In this document: in pieces, positions 14,452 to 21,763 of the stretch
Position numbering within the stretch: the stretch's first letter is position 1
Layout of the letters: the number at the start of each line of letters is the position of its first letter
NCBI GenBank assembly: GCA_035547055.1
Contig: DASZVN010000133.1
Coordinates: 1 to 22,695 of the forward strand
DNA from: DASZVN01 sp035547055
GTDB lineage: Bacteria; Pseudomonadota; Alphaproteobacteria; Rhizobiales; Methylopilaceae
Direction: 5' to 3'
Length of the DNA stretch: 22,695 nucleotides
Position numbers and translations under genes: made by a program
The notes under the pieces: model-generated
Told to the model about the DNA's origin: nothing
The model's input: only the letters and a program-made list of their open reading frames with translations
The model's database searches: none

Positions 14452-15504
14452 ATGCGTCAACGAACCCTCGTCCGCCTCCTGTCCGCGACCGCGATCGTCG
14501 GTGCGCTGGCGACGCCCGCCCTGGTCGGCGCGCTGGCGCAGGCGGCCCCGTCCGCCGGCCAGCCGGCACCGGCTCCCGCCCAGCCCGCGCCGCCCCCGCC
14601 GGCACCGTCGGCACCACCGCCGCCGGCTGCCGCCGCTCCGCCGCCCCCGGCAGCGCCCGCCGCGCCGCCGGCCGCCGCGGCGATGCGCGGCCCGGGCGCC
14701 CGGCTGTTCGAGCGGCTCGACGCCAACCACGACGGCAAGATCAGCAAGGCGGAGTTCGACGCCGCGCGCGACCAGCTCTTCGCTGCCGCCGACGGCAACC
14801 ACGACGGCATCCTGACGCCCCTGGAGATGAGGCGCGGCGCCCGCATTGCGGCCCGGCAAGTCATGCAGGGCGGGCGCGGCGGCGGCATGCTCGGCCGGCT
14901 CGACACCAACCACGACGGCACGATCTCCCGCGAGGAGTTCCTGGCCCGGCCGGAGGCGCTGTTCGACCGGCTCGACACCAACCATGACGGCAAGCTCGAC
15001 CAAAGCGAGATCGCCGCTGCGCAGCACCAGATGCGCACCCGGATGGACGAGATGCGGCAGCGGATGCACGAGGGCCGCGGTGCCGCGAGCGACGACGACG
15101 ACGATGACCACGGCGGCTGGATGCACGGGCATCATCACGGCCCGATGGGATGGCGTGGCGGCGACCGCGACCACGACCGCTGGAGCCGCGACGACGACGA
15201 TCATCACGACCGCTGGAGCCGCCGCGACGACGATCGCCACGGCCGCTGGGGCGATCGCGACGACGACCGCCGCGGCGCGGCCGAGCATCGTCGTCCCGGC
15301 GCGCAGTTCCTTCGCGCGCTGGTGCGCCGGGCCGATACCGACCACGACGGCGCGCTCAGCAAGGCCGAGTTCGACAAGGCGAGCGACGCGCTGTTCGCCC
15401 GCATCGACACCAATCATGACGGCAGCATCAGCGTCGACGAGGCCGAGCGGGCAGCGCAGGCTTGGCGCGAGCGCGCCCGCCGGCACGACGGCGGGGACCG
15501 CTGA
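14452..15504 (+). CDS. Exported EF-hand protein with six calcium-binding loops
   Basis: A 350-residue protein with a signal peptide (hydrophobic 8-29, likely cleavage after ALAQA), then an Ala/Pro-rich linker (32-78). Six canonical EF-hand loops start at residues 90, 114, 151, 175, 295 and 319, each with the D-x-N/D-x-D-G pattern and mostly E at position 12. Between loops 4 and 5 lies a low-complexity segment (about 213-273) of Asp, His, Arg and Trp, including HGHHHG, which could bind divalent metals. It should act in the periplasm as a Ca2+ buffer, sensor or metal chaperone. The start is ATG 14452 with GGAG eight bases upstream; the frame is open further back without support. It is first in an apparent operon with an ECF sigma factor, a one-TM protein and a CnrX-like sensor, so its level or Ca state may be linked to that signalling. 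Confidence 0.9.
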   Translation: MRQRTLVRLLSATAIVGALATPALVGALAQAAPSAGQPAPAPAQPAPPPPAPSAPPPPAAAAPPPPAAPAAPPAAAAMRGPGARLFERLDANHDGKISKAEFDAARDQLFAAADGNHDGILTPLEMRRGARIAARQVMQGGRGGGMLGRLDTNHDGTISREEFLARPEALFDRLDTNHDGKLDQSEIAAAQHQMRTRMDEMRQRMHEGRGAASDDDDDDHGGWMHGHHHGPMGWRGGDRDHDRWSRDDDDHHDRWSRRDDDRHGRWGDRDDDRRGAAEHRRPGAQFLRALVRRADTDHDGALSKAEFDKASDALFARIDTNHDGSISVDEAERAAQAWRERARRHDGGDR

Positions 15505-15515
15505 GCGGCCCGGCC

Positions 15516-16085
15516 ATGCACGATCCCGCCGCCGCGACCGACGACATGTTGCTCGCGGCGGCGGCGCGTGGCGACGAGGCGGCGTTCGCACGCCTCCTCG
15601 AGCGCCACGGCAAGCGCGCGCTTGCCGTGGCGACCCGCTTCCTCGGCTCGGCGAGCGATGCCGAGGAGGTGGTGCAGGAAGCGTTCTGGCGGGTGTGGAG
15701 CACGGCCGGGCGCTGGCGGCCGGGCGAAGCAGCGTTCCCGACCTGGCTGCACCGCGTCGTGGTCAATCTCTGCATCGACCGCGAGCGGCGGGCCAAGCTC
15801 CGGCGCTTCTTCAGCCTGGAGGCGGTGCCCGAGCCGGCCGAGGAGGCAGCGCCGGCCGACCGCCAGGTCGAGGCGGCGGGCGAGCTCGCCCAGGTGATGG
15901 CGGACATCCGCCGCCTGCCGGGGAAGCAGCGTGCCGCGCTGCTGCTCGCGGCGAGCGGCGAGCACAGCAATCAGGCGATCGCCACCATGCTCGGAGTGAG
16001 CGAGAAGGCGGTGGAATCGCTCTTGGTCAGGGCGCGGCGCAGCCTCCGCAGCGAGGCCCGCCGCAGGTTGGGAGAAGAACAATGA
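15516..16085 (+). CDS. ECF-type RNA polymerase sigma factor
   Basis: A 189-residue sigma-70 group IV factor. Region 2 covers about 17-85, with FARLLERHGKRALAVATRFL, the DAEEVVQEAFWRVW block (region 2.2/2.3) and FPTWLHRVVVNLCID (2.4). Region 4 covers about 125-180, with LPGKQRAALLLAASGEHSNQ and the helix-turn-helix IATMLGVSEKAVESLLVRAR. ATG at 15516 lies 11 bases after the EF-hand gene stop; the frame continues upstream inside that gene, so the start rests on family length. Its stop overlaps the next gene's ATG by four bases. With the following one-TM protein and periplasmic sensor it forms a set like CnrH-CnrY-CnrX of Cupriavidus, in which metal binding outside releases the sigma factor. Confidence 0.94.
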   Translation: MHDPAAATDDMLLAAAARGDEAAFARLLERHGKRALAVATRFLGSASDAEEVVQEAFWRVWSTAGRWRPGEAAFPTWLHRVVVNLCIDRERRAKLRRFFSLEAVPEPAEEAAPADRQVEAAGELAQVMADIRRLPGKQRAALLLAASGEHSNQAIATMLGVSEKAVESLLVRARRSLRSEARRRLGEEQ

Positions 16086-16528
16086 CGAACGGCAACCCCA
16101 TCGAGGCGTTCCAGAATGCGCTCGACCGGCGCGGCCCGGCGGTCGAGCTGTGGCCGGACGGCCAGCGCGCCGCCGCGGCGACGCTGCTCGTGACCTCGCC
16201 CGAGGCCCGCCGCCGCCACGGCGAGGCCGAGCGGCTGCAGGCGCTGCTCGGCGCGGTGTTGGAGACGGCGCCGATCCGGCCCGGTGCGCTCGGCCGCATC
16301 CTCGCCGGGATCGACGCCCGCCGCGGCGCCGGCCGGATGATCGACCCGCTCAGGGCCCTGATGCGCCCGCGCGCGGCGTTCGTGCTCACCGTGATCGCCG
16401 CCGGCATGTTCGCCCTGGGCGCGCTCCGCGGCGCCGACATCGCGGCGAGCCTCGGCGGCGACGACGGCGACAGCTATGCCATGCTGAGCTCTTCCGACAG
16501 CCTGCCCGCCATCTTCGAGGGCGAATGA
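16082..16528 (+). CDS. Putative anti-sigma factor, single-pass membrane protein
   Basis: The 148-residue protein has a cytoplasmic domain (1-95) with the short ELWPDG motif (22-27), one membrane segment (about 98-118, AAFVLTVIAAGMFALGALRG) and a small periplasmic tail of about 28 residues rich in Asp and Ser. No zinc-type HxxxCxxC motif is present. The position directly after an ECF sigma gene, the ATGA overlap on both sides and the topology all point to a membrane anti-sigma factor. Sequence alone gives only weak family similarity, so the role is inferred from context. It would hold the sigma factor at the membrane until the next gene's product or the EF-hand protein signals. Confidence 0.72.
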   Translation: MTNGNPIEAFQNALDRRGPAVELWPDGQRAAAATLLVTSPEARRRHGEAERLQALLGAVLETAPIRPGALGRILAGIDARRGAGRMIDPLRALMRPRAAFVLTVIAAGMFALGALRGADIAASLGGDDGDSYAMLSSSDSLPAIFEGE

Positions 16529-16956
16529 TGTCGCGCCACTGGTCGATCGCGCTCCTGGTGCTGCTGGTCCTGTCGCTCGCGGTGAACTTCTTCGGCCTCG
16601 GCTTCCTGGTCGTGGGCGGAGAGCATCCGAGCGACAGCCGGATCGCCCATTTCGCCGCGATCGCCGCGCTCGGCCGGGCGCCCGGGGCGCTGCGCCATGC
16701 CGTCGAGAACGAGCTTCGCGCCGACCACGGCGCCATCCGCGATGCCATCCATGGCGTGCGCGACGCCCGCCGCGCCGTCCGCACCGCCATGCGCGCCGAG
16801 CCGTTCGACCAGGGCAAGCTCGACGCCGCCTTCGCGATGCTGCGCCAGCGCGTCGACCACATGCAGGAGCTGGTTCACGCCGCGGTGGGCCGCGCCGTCG
16901 CCGCCGCGCCCGCCGCGGAGCGCCGCAAGATCGCGCCGCCGCGCCGCGGCGACTGA
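16525..16956 (+). CDS. Periplasmic heavy-metal sensor-like protein (CnrX/CpxP fold)
   Basis: The 143-residue protein has an N-terminal membrane anchor (about 7-30) and a helical periplasmic domain. The end of that domain (RAEPFDQGKLDAAFAMLRQR, then DHMQELVHAA) has the pattern of the CpxP/ZraP/CnrX-type metal-resistance family. Seven histidines (34, 42, 58, 68, 76, 112, 118) and two methionines are available for metal binding; no cysteine is present. It overlaps the anti-sigma-like gene by four bases (ATGATG; the second ATG at 16528 is an alternative start). In CnrYXH-type systems the X protein binds Ni/Co and triggers release of the ECF factor; a similar role is inferred, but the metal is unknown. 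A repeat of the GGGATCC family follows and may terminate the operon. Confidence 0.78.
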   Translation: MMSRHWSIALLVLLVLSLAVNFFGLGFLVVGGEHPSDSRIAHFAAIAALGRAPGALRHAVENELRADHGAIRDAIHGVRDARRAVRTAMRAEPFDQGKLDAAFAMLRQRVDHMQELVHAAVGRAVAAAPAAERRKIAPPRRGD

Positions 16957-16975
16957 TTTGGCCCGCATCCATCGC

Positions 16976-17074
16976 TGTCACCCCGGACGCGGCAGAAGCC
17001 GGGATCCGAGGCCGGCGCGGCGCTCGCGGCGGGGTCCCGGATCGGCTCGCTTCGCTCGCCGTCCGGGACGACGG
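16976..17074. repeat. GGGATCC/GTCCGGGACGAC-family palindromic repeat
   Basis: TGTCACCCCGGACGCGGCAG and GCCGGGATCCGAGG are mirrored by GGTCCCGGATCGG and CGTCCGGGACGACGG. This makes a long hairpin just after the ECF operon. Related sequence is at 8798-8880, and the window ends inside what looks like another copy (from about 22666). Confidence 0.7.
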
Positions 17075-17150
17075 CGGTAACCTCGACCAGGGACATTGCG
17101 ACGCCTCTTGGCCATCGCGTCGGGGCGGCCTACCTTTCCGACTGGGGACT

Positions 17151-17189
17151 GCAAGTCGGGCTTGCCCGACTTGCGACACTCGAGTGTCG
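17151..17189. repeat. Two abutting perfect palindromes upstream of the TetR-like gene
   Basis: GCAAGTCGGG-CTTG-CCCGACTTGC (17151-17174) is a perfect 10-bp stem with a 4-base loop. CGACACTCGAGTGTCG (17174-17189) is a perfect 16-bp palindrome sharing one base with it. They end 33 bases before the ATG. They could be the regulator's own operator, or a dispersed element: a similar CGGGCTTGCCCGA-plus-palindrome pair occurs at 8887-8935 in the opposite orientation. Confidence 0.6.
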
Positions 17190-17222
17190 AAGGCGCAAAC
17201 GCGCGTTCGATGGAGGTTCGCG

Positions 17223-17939
17223 ATGCCCGACACCAACCCTGCCTCGGTCGCCGACGCCGCGGTCGACGCCCTGATGGCGCTTCTCGCCGAGCGGCATTGG
17301 GCGGACATCTCGCTCACCGACATCGCCGCCCGCGCCGGGGTCGACCTCGGCCAGCTCCGCGGCGCGGTGCCCTCGAAGGGCGCCATCCTGGCCGGCTTCA
17401 GCCGCCGGATCGACCAGCAGGTCCTGAGCGGCCGCGACGAGGCCGCCGACCCCTTCGCCGAGCCGGCGCGCGAGCGGCTGTTCGACATCCTGATGCGCCG
17501 CTTCGACGCGCTCGCTCCCCATCGCCCGGCGATCCGCAACGCGGTCGAGGGCCTGCGCCGCGACCCGATGTTCGCGGTGGCCTGGAACCGGGTCATGGTC
17601 AATTCGGCGCAGTGGATGCTCGCCGCCGCCGGCATCGAGGAGACCGGCGCGCTCGGCGGCGCCCGCGCCCAGGCGCTGGCGCTGCTCTACGGGCGGGTGC
17701 TGTCGGTCTGGCTCGGCGACGAGGACCCAGGCCTTGCCAAGACGATGGCGGCGCTCGACCGGGCGCTCCGCCGCGCCGAGCGCCTGGCCGACGCCGGCCG
17801 CGTCGCCGAGCGCCTCGGTGCGCCGTTCCTGCGCATGGCGCGCCGCCAGCGCCGCCACCGCTTCCGCAGCCGCCTTCACCGCCGCCATCGCGACTACCCG
17901 CTCGACGAGGACGACGGCGAGGCCGCCGCGGCAAGGTAG
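17223..17939 (+). CDS. TetR/COQ9-like regulator
   Basis: The 238-residue protein starts with an N-terminal TetR-type helix-turn-helix (about 8-57: DALMALLAERHWADISLTDI, then AARAGVDLGQLRGAVPSKGAIL). A helical ligand domain follows with RNAVEGLRRDPMFAVAWNRV. The ending DEDPGLAKTMAALDRALRRAE recalls COQ9-type proteins. A strongly basic tail (RMARRQRRHRFRSRLHRRHR) and an acidic end (DEDDGE) complete it. ATG at 17223 is preferred over an upstream start at 17184 because GGAGG lies seven bases before it. Both DNA-binding regulation and a lipid-binding COQ9-like role are possible; the intact HTH favours a regulator, though the tail could bind nucleic acid or membranes. It stands alone between repeats. 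Confidence 0.78.
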   Translation: MPDTNPASVADAAVDALMALLAERHWADISLTDIAARAGVDLGQLRGAVPSKGAILAGFSRRIDQQVLSGRDEAADPFAEPARERLFDILMRRFDALAPHRPAIRNAVEGLRRDPMFAVAWNRVMVNSAQWMLAAAGIEETGALGGARAQALALLYGRVLSVWLGDEDPGLAKTMAALDRALRRAERLADAGRVAERLGAPFLRMARRQRRHRFRSRLHRRHRDYPLDEDDGEAAAAR

Positions 17940-17946
17940 GAGCCGG

Positions 17947-18066
17947 CCCCCCTCCACCTCGCTGCGCCCGGCACTTCCCGCGCTTCGCAGGGGAGGAACG
18001 GCGGCGCCGCGAATCCTCCCCCGTCGCAGACGGAGAGGGGGACCATGCGGAGCATGGTGGAGAGGG
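17947..18066. repeat. CCTCCACCATGC-family palindromic repeat, copy B, intergenic
   Basis: The reverse complement reads CCCTCTCCACCATGCTCCGC at the 18066 end. It continues through GGGGGAGGATTCG to GCGAGGTGGAGGGGG, aligning with copy A at 7040-7165. It lies between the convergent TetR-like and sensor kinase genes, the usual place for such elements. Confidence 0.85.
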
Positions 18067-18093
18067 CATGCGCCGGGCCCGGAGGCAACGAAG

Positions 18094-19482
18094 CTACGCC
18101 GGGATGTGCAGCGTCGCGCGGAGGCCGCCGAGGGGGCTGTCGCCGAGGGTGAGGTCGCCGCCGTGGCCGCGAGCGACGTCGCGGGCGATGGTGAGGCCGA
18201 GGCCGGAACCGGCGTGGTCCTGGTTGCGCGCCGCGTCGAGGCGGAGGAACGGGCGGAACACCTCCTCGCGCTGGTCGGCCGGGATGCCGGGCCCGTCGTC
18301 GTCGACATGGACGACGAACTGGCCGCCGTCGTGGCGCGCGGTGATGCGGACCTCGCGGGCGAAGCGGGCGGCGTTGATGACGAGGTTGCCGAGGCAGCGC
18401 TTCAGCGCGTCGGGGCGGGCGGTGATGGTGGGCTCGCCGCTGAAGCTGGTCTCGATGCGGCAGCCGGGCTCGTGGACGCTGTCGGCGACCTCGTCCACCA
18501 GCGCCGCGGCATCCATCGGCCGCGCCGCCTCGCCGGCGTCGCCGCGGGCGAAGGCGAGATAGCCTTCCAGCATCCGCGTCATCTCGTCGACGTCGTCGGA
18601 GAGGGCCGCGGTCTCGGGTCCGTCGCCGATCAGCGCCAGCTCGAGCTTGAAGCGGGTCAGCACGGTGCGGAGATCGTGCGAGACGCCTGCGAGCATGGTG
18701 GTGCGCTGCTCGATCTGGCGCTCGATCCGGGTCTTCATCGCGAGGAACGCGGAGGCGGCGCGCCTCACCTCGCGGGCGCCGCGGGGGCGGAAGCTCGGCA
18801 CCTCGCGGCCCTTGCCGAACGCCTCGGCGGCATCGGCGAGCTGCTGGATCGGCCGGATCTGGTTCCTGAGGAACAGGATCGCGACCGCGATCAGCACCAG
18901 CGACGCCGCCACCATCCAGACCAGGAAGATGTGCGAGTTCGAGGCATAGGCGGTGCTCTGGCGCCCGGTGATGCGCAGCTCGCTCCCGGGCAGCTCGACA
19001 TGGACGGTGAACAGGCTGGGGTCGGTGTCGGTGTCGATCCAGAACGGCGCGTCGACCCGGCTCGCGATCTGCTCGGTCAGGGCCGGCTTCAGGATCGAGA
19101 GCAGCCCGCCGACGTCGCGGGCGCCGGCCGGCACCTGTCCCGGCGGCGCGGCCGTGACGTCGAGGCCGAAATTGTCGTGGGCGAGCTTGACCACCTGCTT
19201 CTTCGCGGCCTCGGTGGGGGCCGCGCGCCAGAGGTCGACCACCGCGTCGACGTCGCCGGCGACGGCCGCCGACAGCCGATACGTCACCTGCTCCCAATGG
19301 CGGTCGAGGAACACCGAGGCGATCACCGCCTGCAGCACGATCATCGGGATGATCACGATCAGGAGCGAGCGGGTGTAGAGGCCCTTCGGCAGCAGCAGGC
19401 GAAGCCGGCCGGCCTCGTGCGGGGCCGGGCCCCGCTGGGCGCGGGCGCGGCGCCGGCGCGCCGCGGGCACGGCGTTGGTCAC
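18094..19482 (-). CDS. EnvZ-type sensor histidine kinase
   Basis: The 462-residue protein has a basic N-terminus, TM1 (about 38-59), a periplasmic domain of about 120 residues and TM2 (about 185-206), then HAMP (207-259, with RNQIRPIQQLADAAEAFGKG). HisKA follows with H269 in LAGVSHDLRTVLTRFKLELAL, then HATPase_c with NLVINAARFA (366-375), G1 DDGPGIP (395-401) and G2 GSGLGL (425-430). HDLRTxLTR is the EnvZ-type H-box. The frame is open far upstream. The chosen start is a GTG at 19482 that overlaps the response regulator stop (GTGA), giving the expected short cytoplasmic N-terminus and translational coupling. It should phosphorylate the adjacent OmpR-type regulator; the stimulus is unknown. Confidence 0.93.
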   Translation of the reverse strand: MTNAVPAARRRRARAQRGPAPHEAGRLRLLLPKGLYTRSLLIVIIPMIVLQAVIASVFLDRHWEQVTYRLSAAVAGDVDAVVDLWRAAPTEAAKKQVVKLAHDNFGLDVTAAPPGQVPAGARDVGGLLSILKPALTEQIASRVDAPFWIDTDTDPSLFTVHVELPGSELRITGRQSTAYASNSHIFLVWMVAASLVLIAVAILFLRNQIRPIQQLADAAEAFGKGREVPSFRPRGAREVRRAASAFLAMKTRIERQIEQRTTMLAGVSHDLRTVLTRFKLELALIGDGPETAALSDDVDEMTRMLEGYLAFARGDAGEAARPMDAAALVDEVADSVHEPGCRIETSFSGEPTITARPDALKRCLGNLVINAARFAREVRITARHDGGQFVVHVDDDGPGIPADQREEVFRPFLRLDAARNQDHAGSGLGLTIARDVARGHGGDLTLGDSPLGGLRATLHIPA

Positions 19483-20183
19483 GGCGCCATCACCAGGCGG
19501 TAGCCGATGCCGCGCACGGTCTGGAGCAGGATCGGGTTGGTGGGATCGTCCTCGATCTTGCGGCGCAGCCGGTTGATCTGCACGTCGACGGCGCGCTCGC
19601 CGGCGGCGCCGGGACCGGCGAGGCGGCTCCGCGGCACGGTCTCGCCCCCCTGTTCGGCGAGGACGTCGAGCATCTCGCGCTCGCGCTCGGTCAGGCGCAC
19701 CGTCTCCTCGCCGCGCTTGAGCGTGCCCGAGCGGCGGTCGAACGCGAAGCCGCCGAAGCTCACGATCGTCGCGGCGGCGGCCTGGCGCTGGGTGACGCGG
19801 CGCAGGATGCCGGCAATGCGGAGCAGCAGCTCGCGCGGCTCGAACGGCTTGGTGACGTAGTCGTCGGCGCCGCTCTCCAGCCCCTCGACGCGGTCGGCCG
19901 CCTCGCCCTTCGCGGTCAGCATCAGCATCGGCACCGCCGAATGGGCGCGGAGCCAGCGCGCCAGCTCGACGCCGGACTCGCCCGGCATCATCACGTCGAC
20001 CACCAGGAGATCGAAATCGAACGAGTGCAGCCGGGTGCGGGCGTCGGCCGCGGACGCCGCCGCGGTGACGCGGTAGCCGTGGTCGCCGAGGAAGCGGGCG
20101 AGGAGGGCCCGGATGCGCTGGTCGTCGTCGATCAGGAGGATGTGCGGCGCATCGTCCGCGAGGGGCTCCCGCTCGAGGGCCAT
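19479..20183 (-). CDS. OmpR-family response regulator
   Basis: A 234-residue two-component regulator. The receiver domain has the acidic pocket DDD (19-21), phosphoacceptor D63 in VVDVMMPGESG, T90 and K112 (TKPFEP). The C-terminal winged helix contains LTEREREMLDVLAEQGGETV, RAVDVQINRLRRKIEDDP and the final TVRGIGYRL. It lies between the MarR gene (2-base gap) and the EnvZ-type kinase gene (4-base overlap), so one transcript probably carries all three. Target genes are not visible, although autoregulation from the MarR promoter is possible. Confidence 0.96.
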   Translation of the reverse strand: MALEREPLADDAPHILLIDDDQRIRALLARFLGDHGYRVTAAASAADARTRLHSFDFDLLVVDVMMPGESGVELARWLRAHSAVPMLMLTAKGEAADRVEGLESGADDYVTKPFEPRELLLRIAGILRRVTQRQAAAATIVSFGGFAFDRRSGTLKRGEETVRLTEREREMLDVLAEQGGETVPRSRLAGPGAAGERAVDVQINRLRRKIEDDPTNPILLQTVRGIGYRLVMAP

Positions 20184-20185
20184 GC

Positions 20186-20737
20186 TCAGCCCCCCGCCGC
20201 GACGCCGTCGAGGCCGACCAGCCGGGCGACCAGGGGGCGGTCCCCGGGCTCGACCATGGCGCGGAGGAACGCCGTCGCGATCTCGGCGCCCTCCGGCCCG
20301 GTCTCCGCAAGCGCGCGCTCGATCCTGGCCGCCTGCAGCGCCATCAGCTCGCGGGCGAGGCCGCGGCCGCGCTCGGTGACGTGGAGAAGGCGCTGGCGGC
20401 GGTCGCGGGTGCCGGCGCGGGCGTCGATGAAGCCCTGCTCGACGAGGTCGCGCAGCACCCGGCCGAGGCTCTGCTTGGTGATCTTCAACACCGCCAGCAG
20501 CTCGGCGACGGTCATGCCGGGATTGCGGTTGACGAAGTGGAGCACGCGATGATGCGCGCGGCCGAAGCCATAGCGCTGGAGCACCTCGTCGGCATCGCCG
20601 ACGAAGTCGCGATAGGCGAAGAACAGGAGCTCGATCAGGGCCAGCGCCGGCGGCGCTGCCGGGGCGGTTACCGGCGCATGGCGGGCAGCGGCCAACGACC
20701 CATCCCGTGCGGCGCCCGCGACAATTACGTCAGTCAT
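20186..20737 (-). CDS. MarR-family transcriptional regulator
   Basis: The 183-residue protein has a winged-helix core: FGRAHHRVLHFVNRNPGMTV (58-77), recognition region AELLAVLKITKQSLGRVLRD (78-97) and the wing RAGTRDRRQRLLHVTERGR (107-125). Helical dimerisation segments lie on both sides. The first 30 residues are Ala/Pro-rich and variable. It heads the operon with the response regulator and kinase and is divergent from ilvE. ATG at 20737 lies within the inverted repeat GTCATGTTGAC. A TTGAAT/CATTAT promoter would start transcription about at the ATG, suggesting a leaderless mRNA. Autoregulation, and joint control of ilvE, are likely from this geometry. The ligand is unknown. Confidence 0.92.
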   Translation of the reverse strand: MTDVIVAGAARDGSLAAARHAPVTAPAAPPALALIELLFFAYRDFVGDADEVLQRYGFGRAHHRVLHFVNRNPGMTVAELLAVLKITKQSLGRVLRDLVEQGFIDARAGTRDRRQRLLHVTERGRGLARELMALQAARIERALAETGPEGAEIATAFLRAMVEPGDRPLVARLVGLDGVAAGG

Positions 20738-20767
20738 GTTGACATAATGCCCGGCAGGGGTAGAAAT
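20733..20767 (+). promoter_or_regulatory. ilvE promoter overlapping a candidate MarR operator
   Basis: TTGACA (20739-20744, perfect -35), a 17-base spacer and AGAAAT (20762-20767) face ilvE. The inverted repeat GTCA-TGT-TGAC (20733-20743) overlaps this -35 and also the start codon of the MarR gene. On the other strand, TTGAAT, 16 bases, CATTAT and six bases lead into the MarR ATG. A protein bound here would cover both promoters. Confidence 0.55.
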
Positions 20768-20837
20768 TCAAGTGCTTCACCGCTCGGCATGGCTTTCCGG
20801 GCGGCGCGCCAAGCATCGCCCAGGGGAGTTTGCGCTC

Positions 20838-21734
20838 ATGGCTGGCCTGCCGTTCGACGATCGTCCGGGTTCCATCTGGTTCGACGGCAAGCTGGTGCCG
20901 TGGAAGGACGCCAAGATCCACGTCCTGACCCATGGGCTGCATTACGCGAGCGCCGTGTTCGAGGGCGAGCGCGCCTATGGCGGCGTCGTGTTCAAGCTCG
21001 CCGAGCATACTGCGCGGCTCAAGAACTCGGCCCGCATCCTCGATTTCGAGATCCCCTATTCCGAGGCCGAGATCAACGCCGCCATCGGCGCGGTGCTGAA
21101 GGCGCAGGGCCTGGCCGACGCCTATGTCCGCCCGATCGCCTGGCGCGGCGCCGAGACCATGGGCGTGTCGGCGCCCGACACTAAGATCCACCTCGCGATC
21201 GCCGCCTGGGACTGGCCGAGCTATTTCGACCCGGCGCAGCGCGCCAAGGGCATCCGCCTCGACCTCGCCGAGTGGCGGCGGCCCGACCCGGCCTCGGCGC
21301 CCTGCAAGGCCAAGGCCGCCGGCCTCTACATGATCTGCACGCTCTCCAAGCACGCCGCCGAGCGCAAGGGCTATGCCGACGCGATGATGCTCGATTGGCG
21401 CGGGCAGGTCGCCGAATGCACCGGCGCCAACATCTTCTTCGTCAAGGACGGCGCGCTCCACACCCCGACGCCGGACTGCTTCCTCGACGGCATCACCCGC
21501 CGCACCGTGATCGGCCTCGCCAAGGCGCGCGGCATCCAGGTGATCGAGCGCGTCATCATGCCGGACGAGCTCGAAGGCTTCTCGGAATGCTTCATCACCG
21601 GCAGCGCCGCGGAAGTGACGCCGGTCGGCGAGATCGGCCCGTGGCGGTTCCAGCCGGCGGCGCTCACCCAGGCGCTGGCCGCCGACTATTCCGCCGCGGT
21701 GCTGCCGAAGAACGCCGCCGTCGCGGCGGAATAG
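20838..21734 (+). CDS. ilvE: Branched-chain amino acid aminotransferase
   Basis: A 298-residue fold-type IV PLP enzyme that exchanges the amino group between Leu/Ile/Val and 2-oxoglutarate. Motifs are THGLHYASAVFEGERAY (31-47), the PLP lysine K159 in PCKAKAAGLY, EC-TGANIFFV (193-202) with the phosphate-binding context, DGITRRTV (217-224) and the cofactor loop TGSAAEVTPV (254-263). Length and order match bacterial class IV BCATs. ATG at 20838 follows AGGGGAG with nine bases spacing; the frame is open to 20772 but the extension lacks family similarity. It is divergent from the MarR/two-component operon, with a strong promoter in the shared region. Confidence 0.94.
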   Translation: MAGLPFDDRPGSIWFDGKLVPWKDAKIHVLTHGLHYASAVFEGERAYGGVVFKLAEHTARLKNSARILDFEIPYSEAEINAAIGAVLKAQGLADAYVRPIAWRGAETMGVSAPDTKIHLAIAAWDWPSYFDPAQRAKGIRLDLAEWRRPDPASAPCKAKAAGLYMICTLSKHAAERKGYADAMMLDWRGQVAECTGANIFFVKDGALHTPTPDCFLDGITRRTVIGLAKARGIQVIERVIMPDELEGFSECFITGSAAEVTPVGEIGPWRFQPAALTQALAADYSAAVLPKNAAVAAE

Positions 21735-21763
21735 ACTGCGCCGGCACGAAAGGAATCCGGACG

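Noticed and set aside
15085..15275. Frameshift or sequencing error in the EF-hand gene's low-complexity part
   Set aside because: The frame is intact through the segment and two good EF-hands follow it, so the gene is complete.
17734..19503. A 589-codon plus-strand frame opposite the EnvZ-type kinase
   Set aside because: Antisense shadow rich in Glu/Arg/Asp/His; the opposite strand encodes all kinase motifs.
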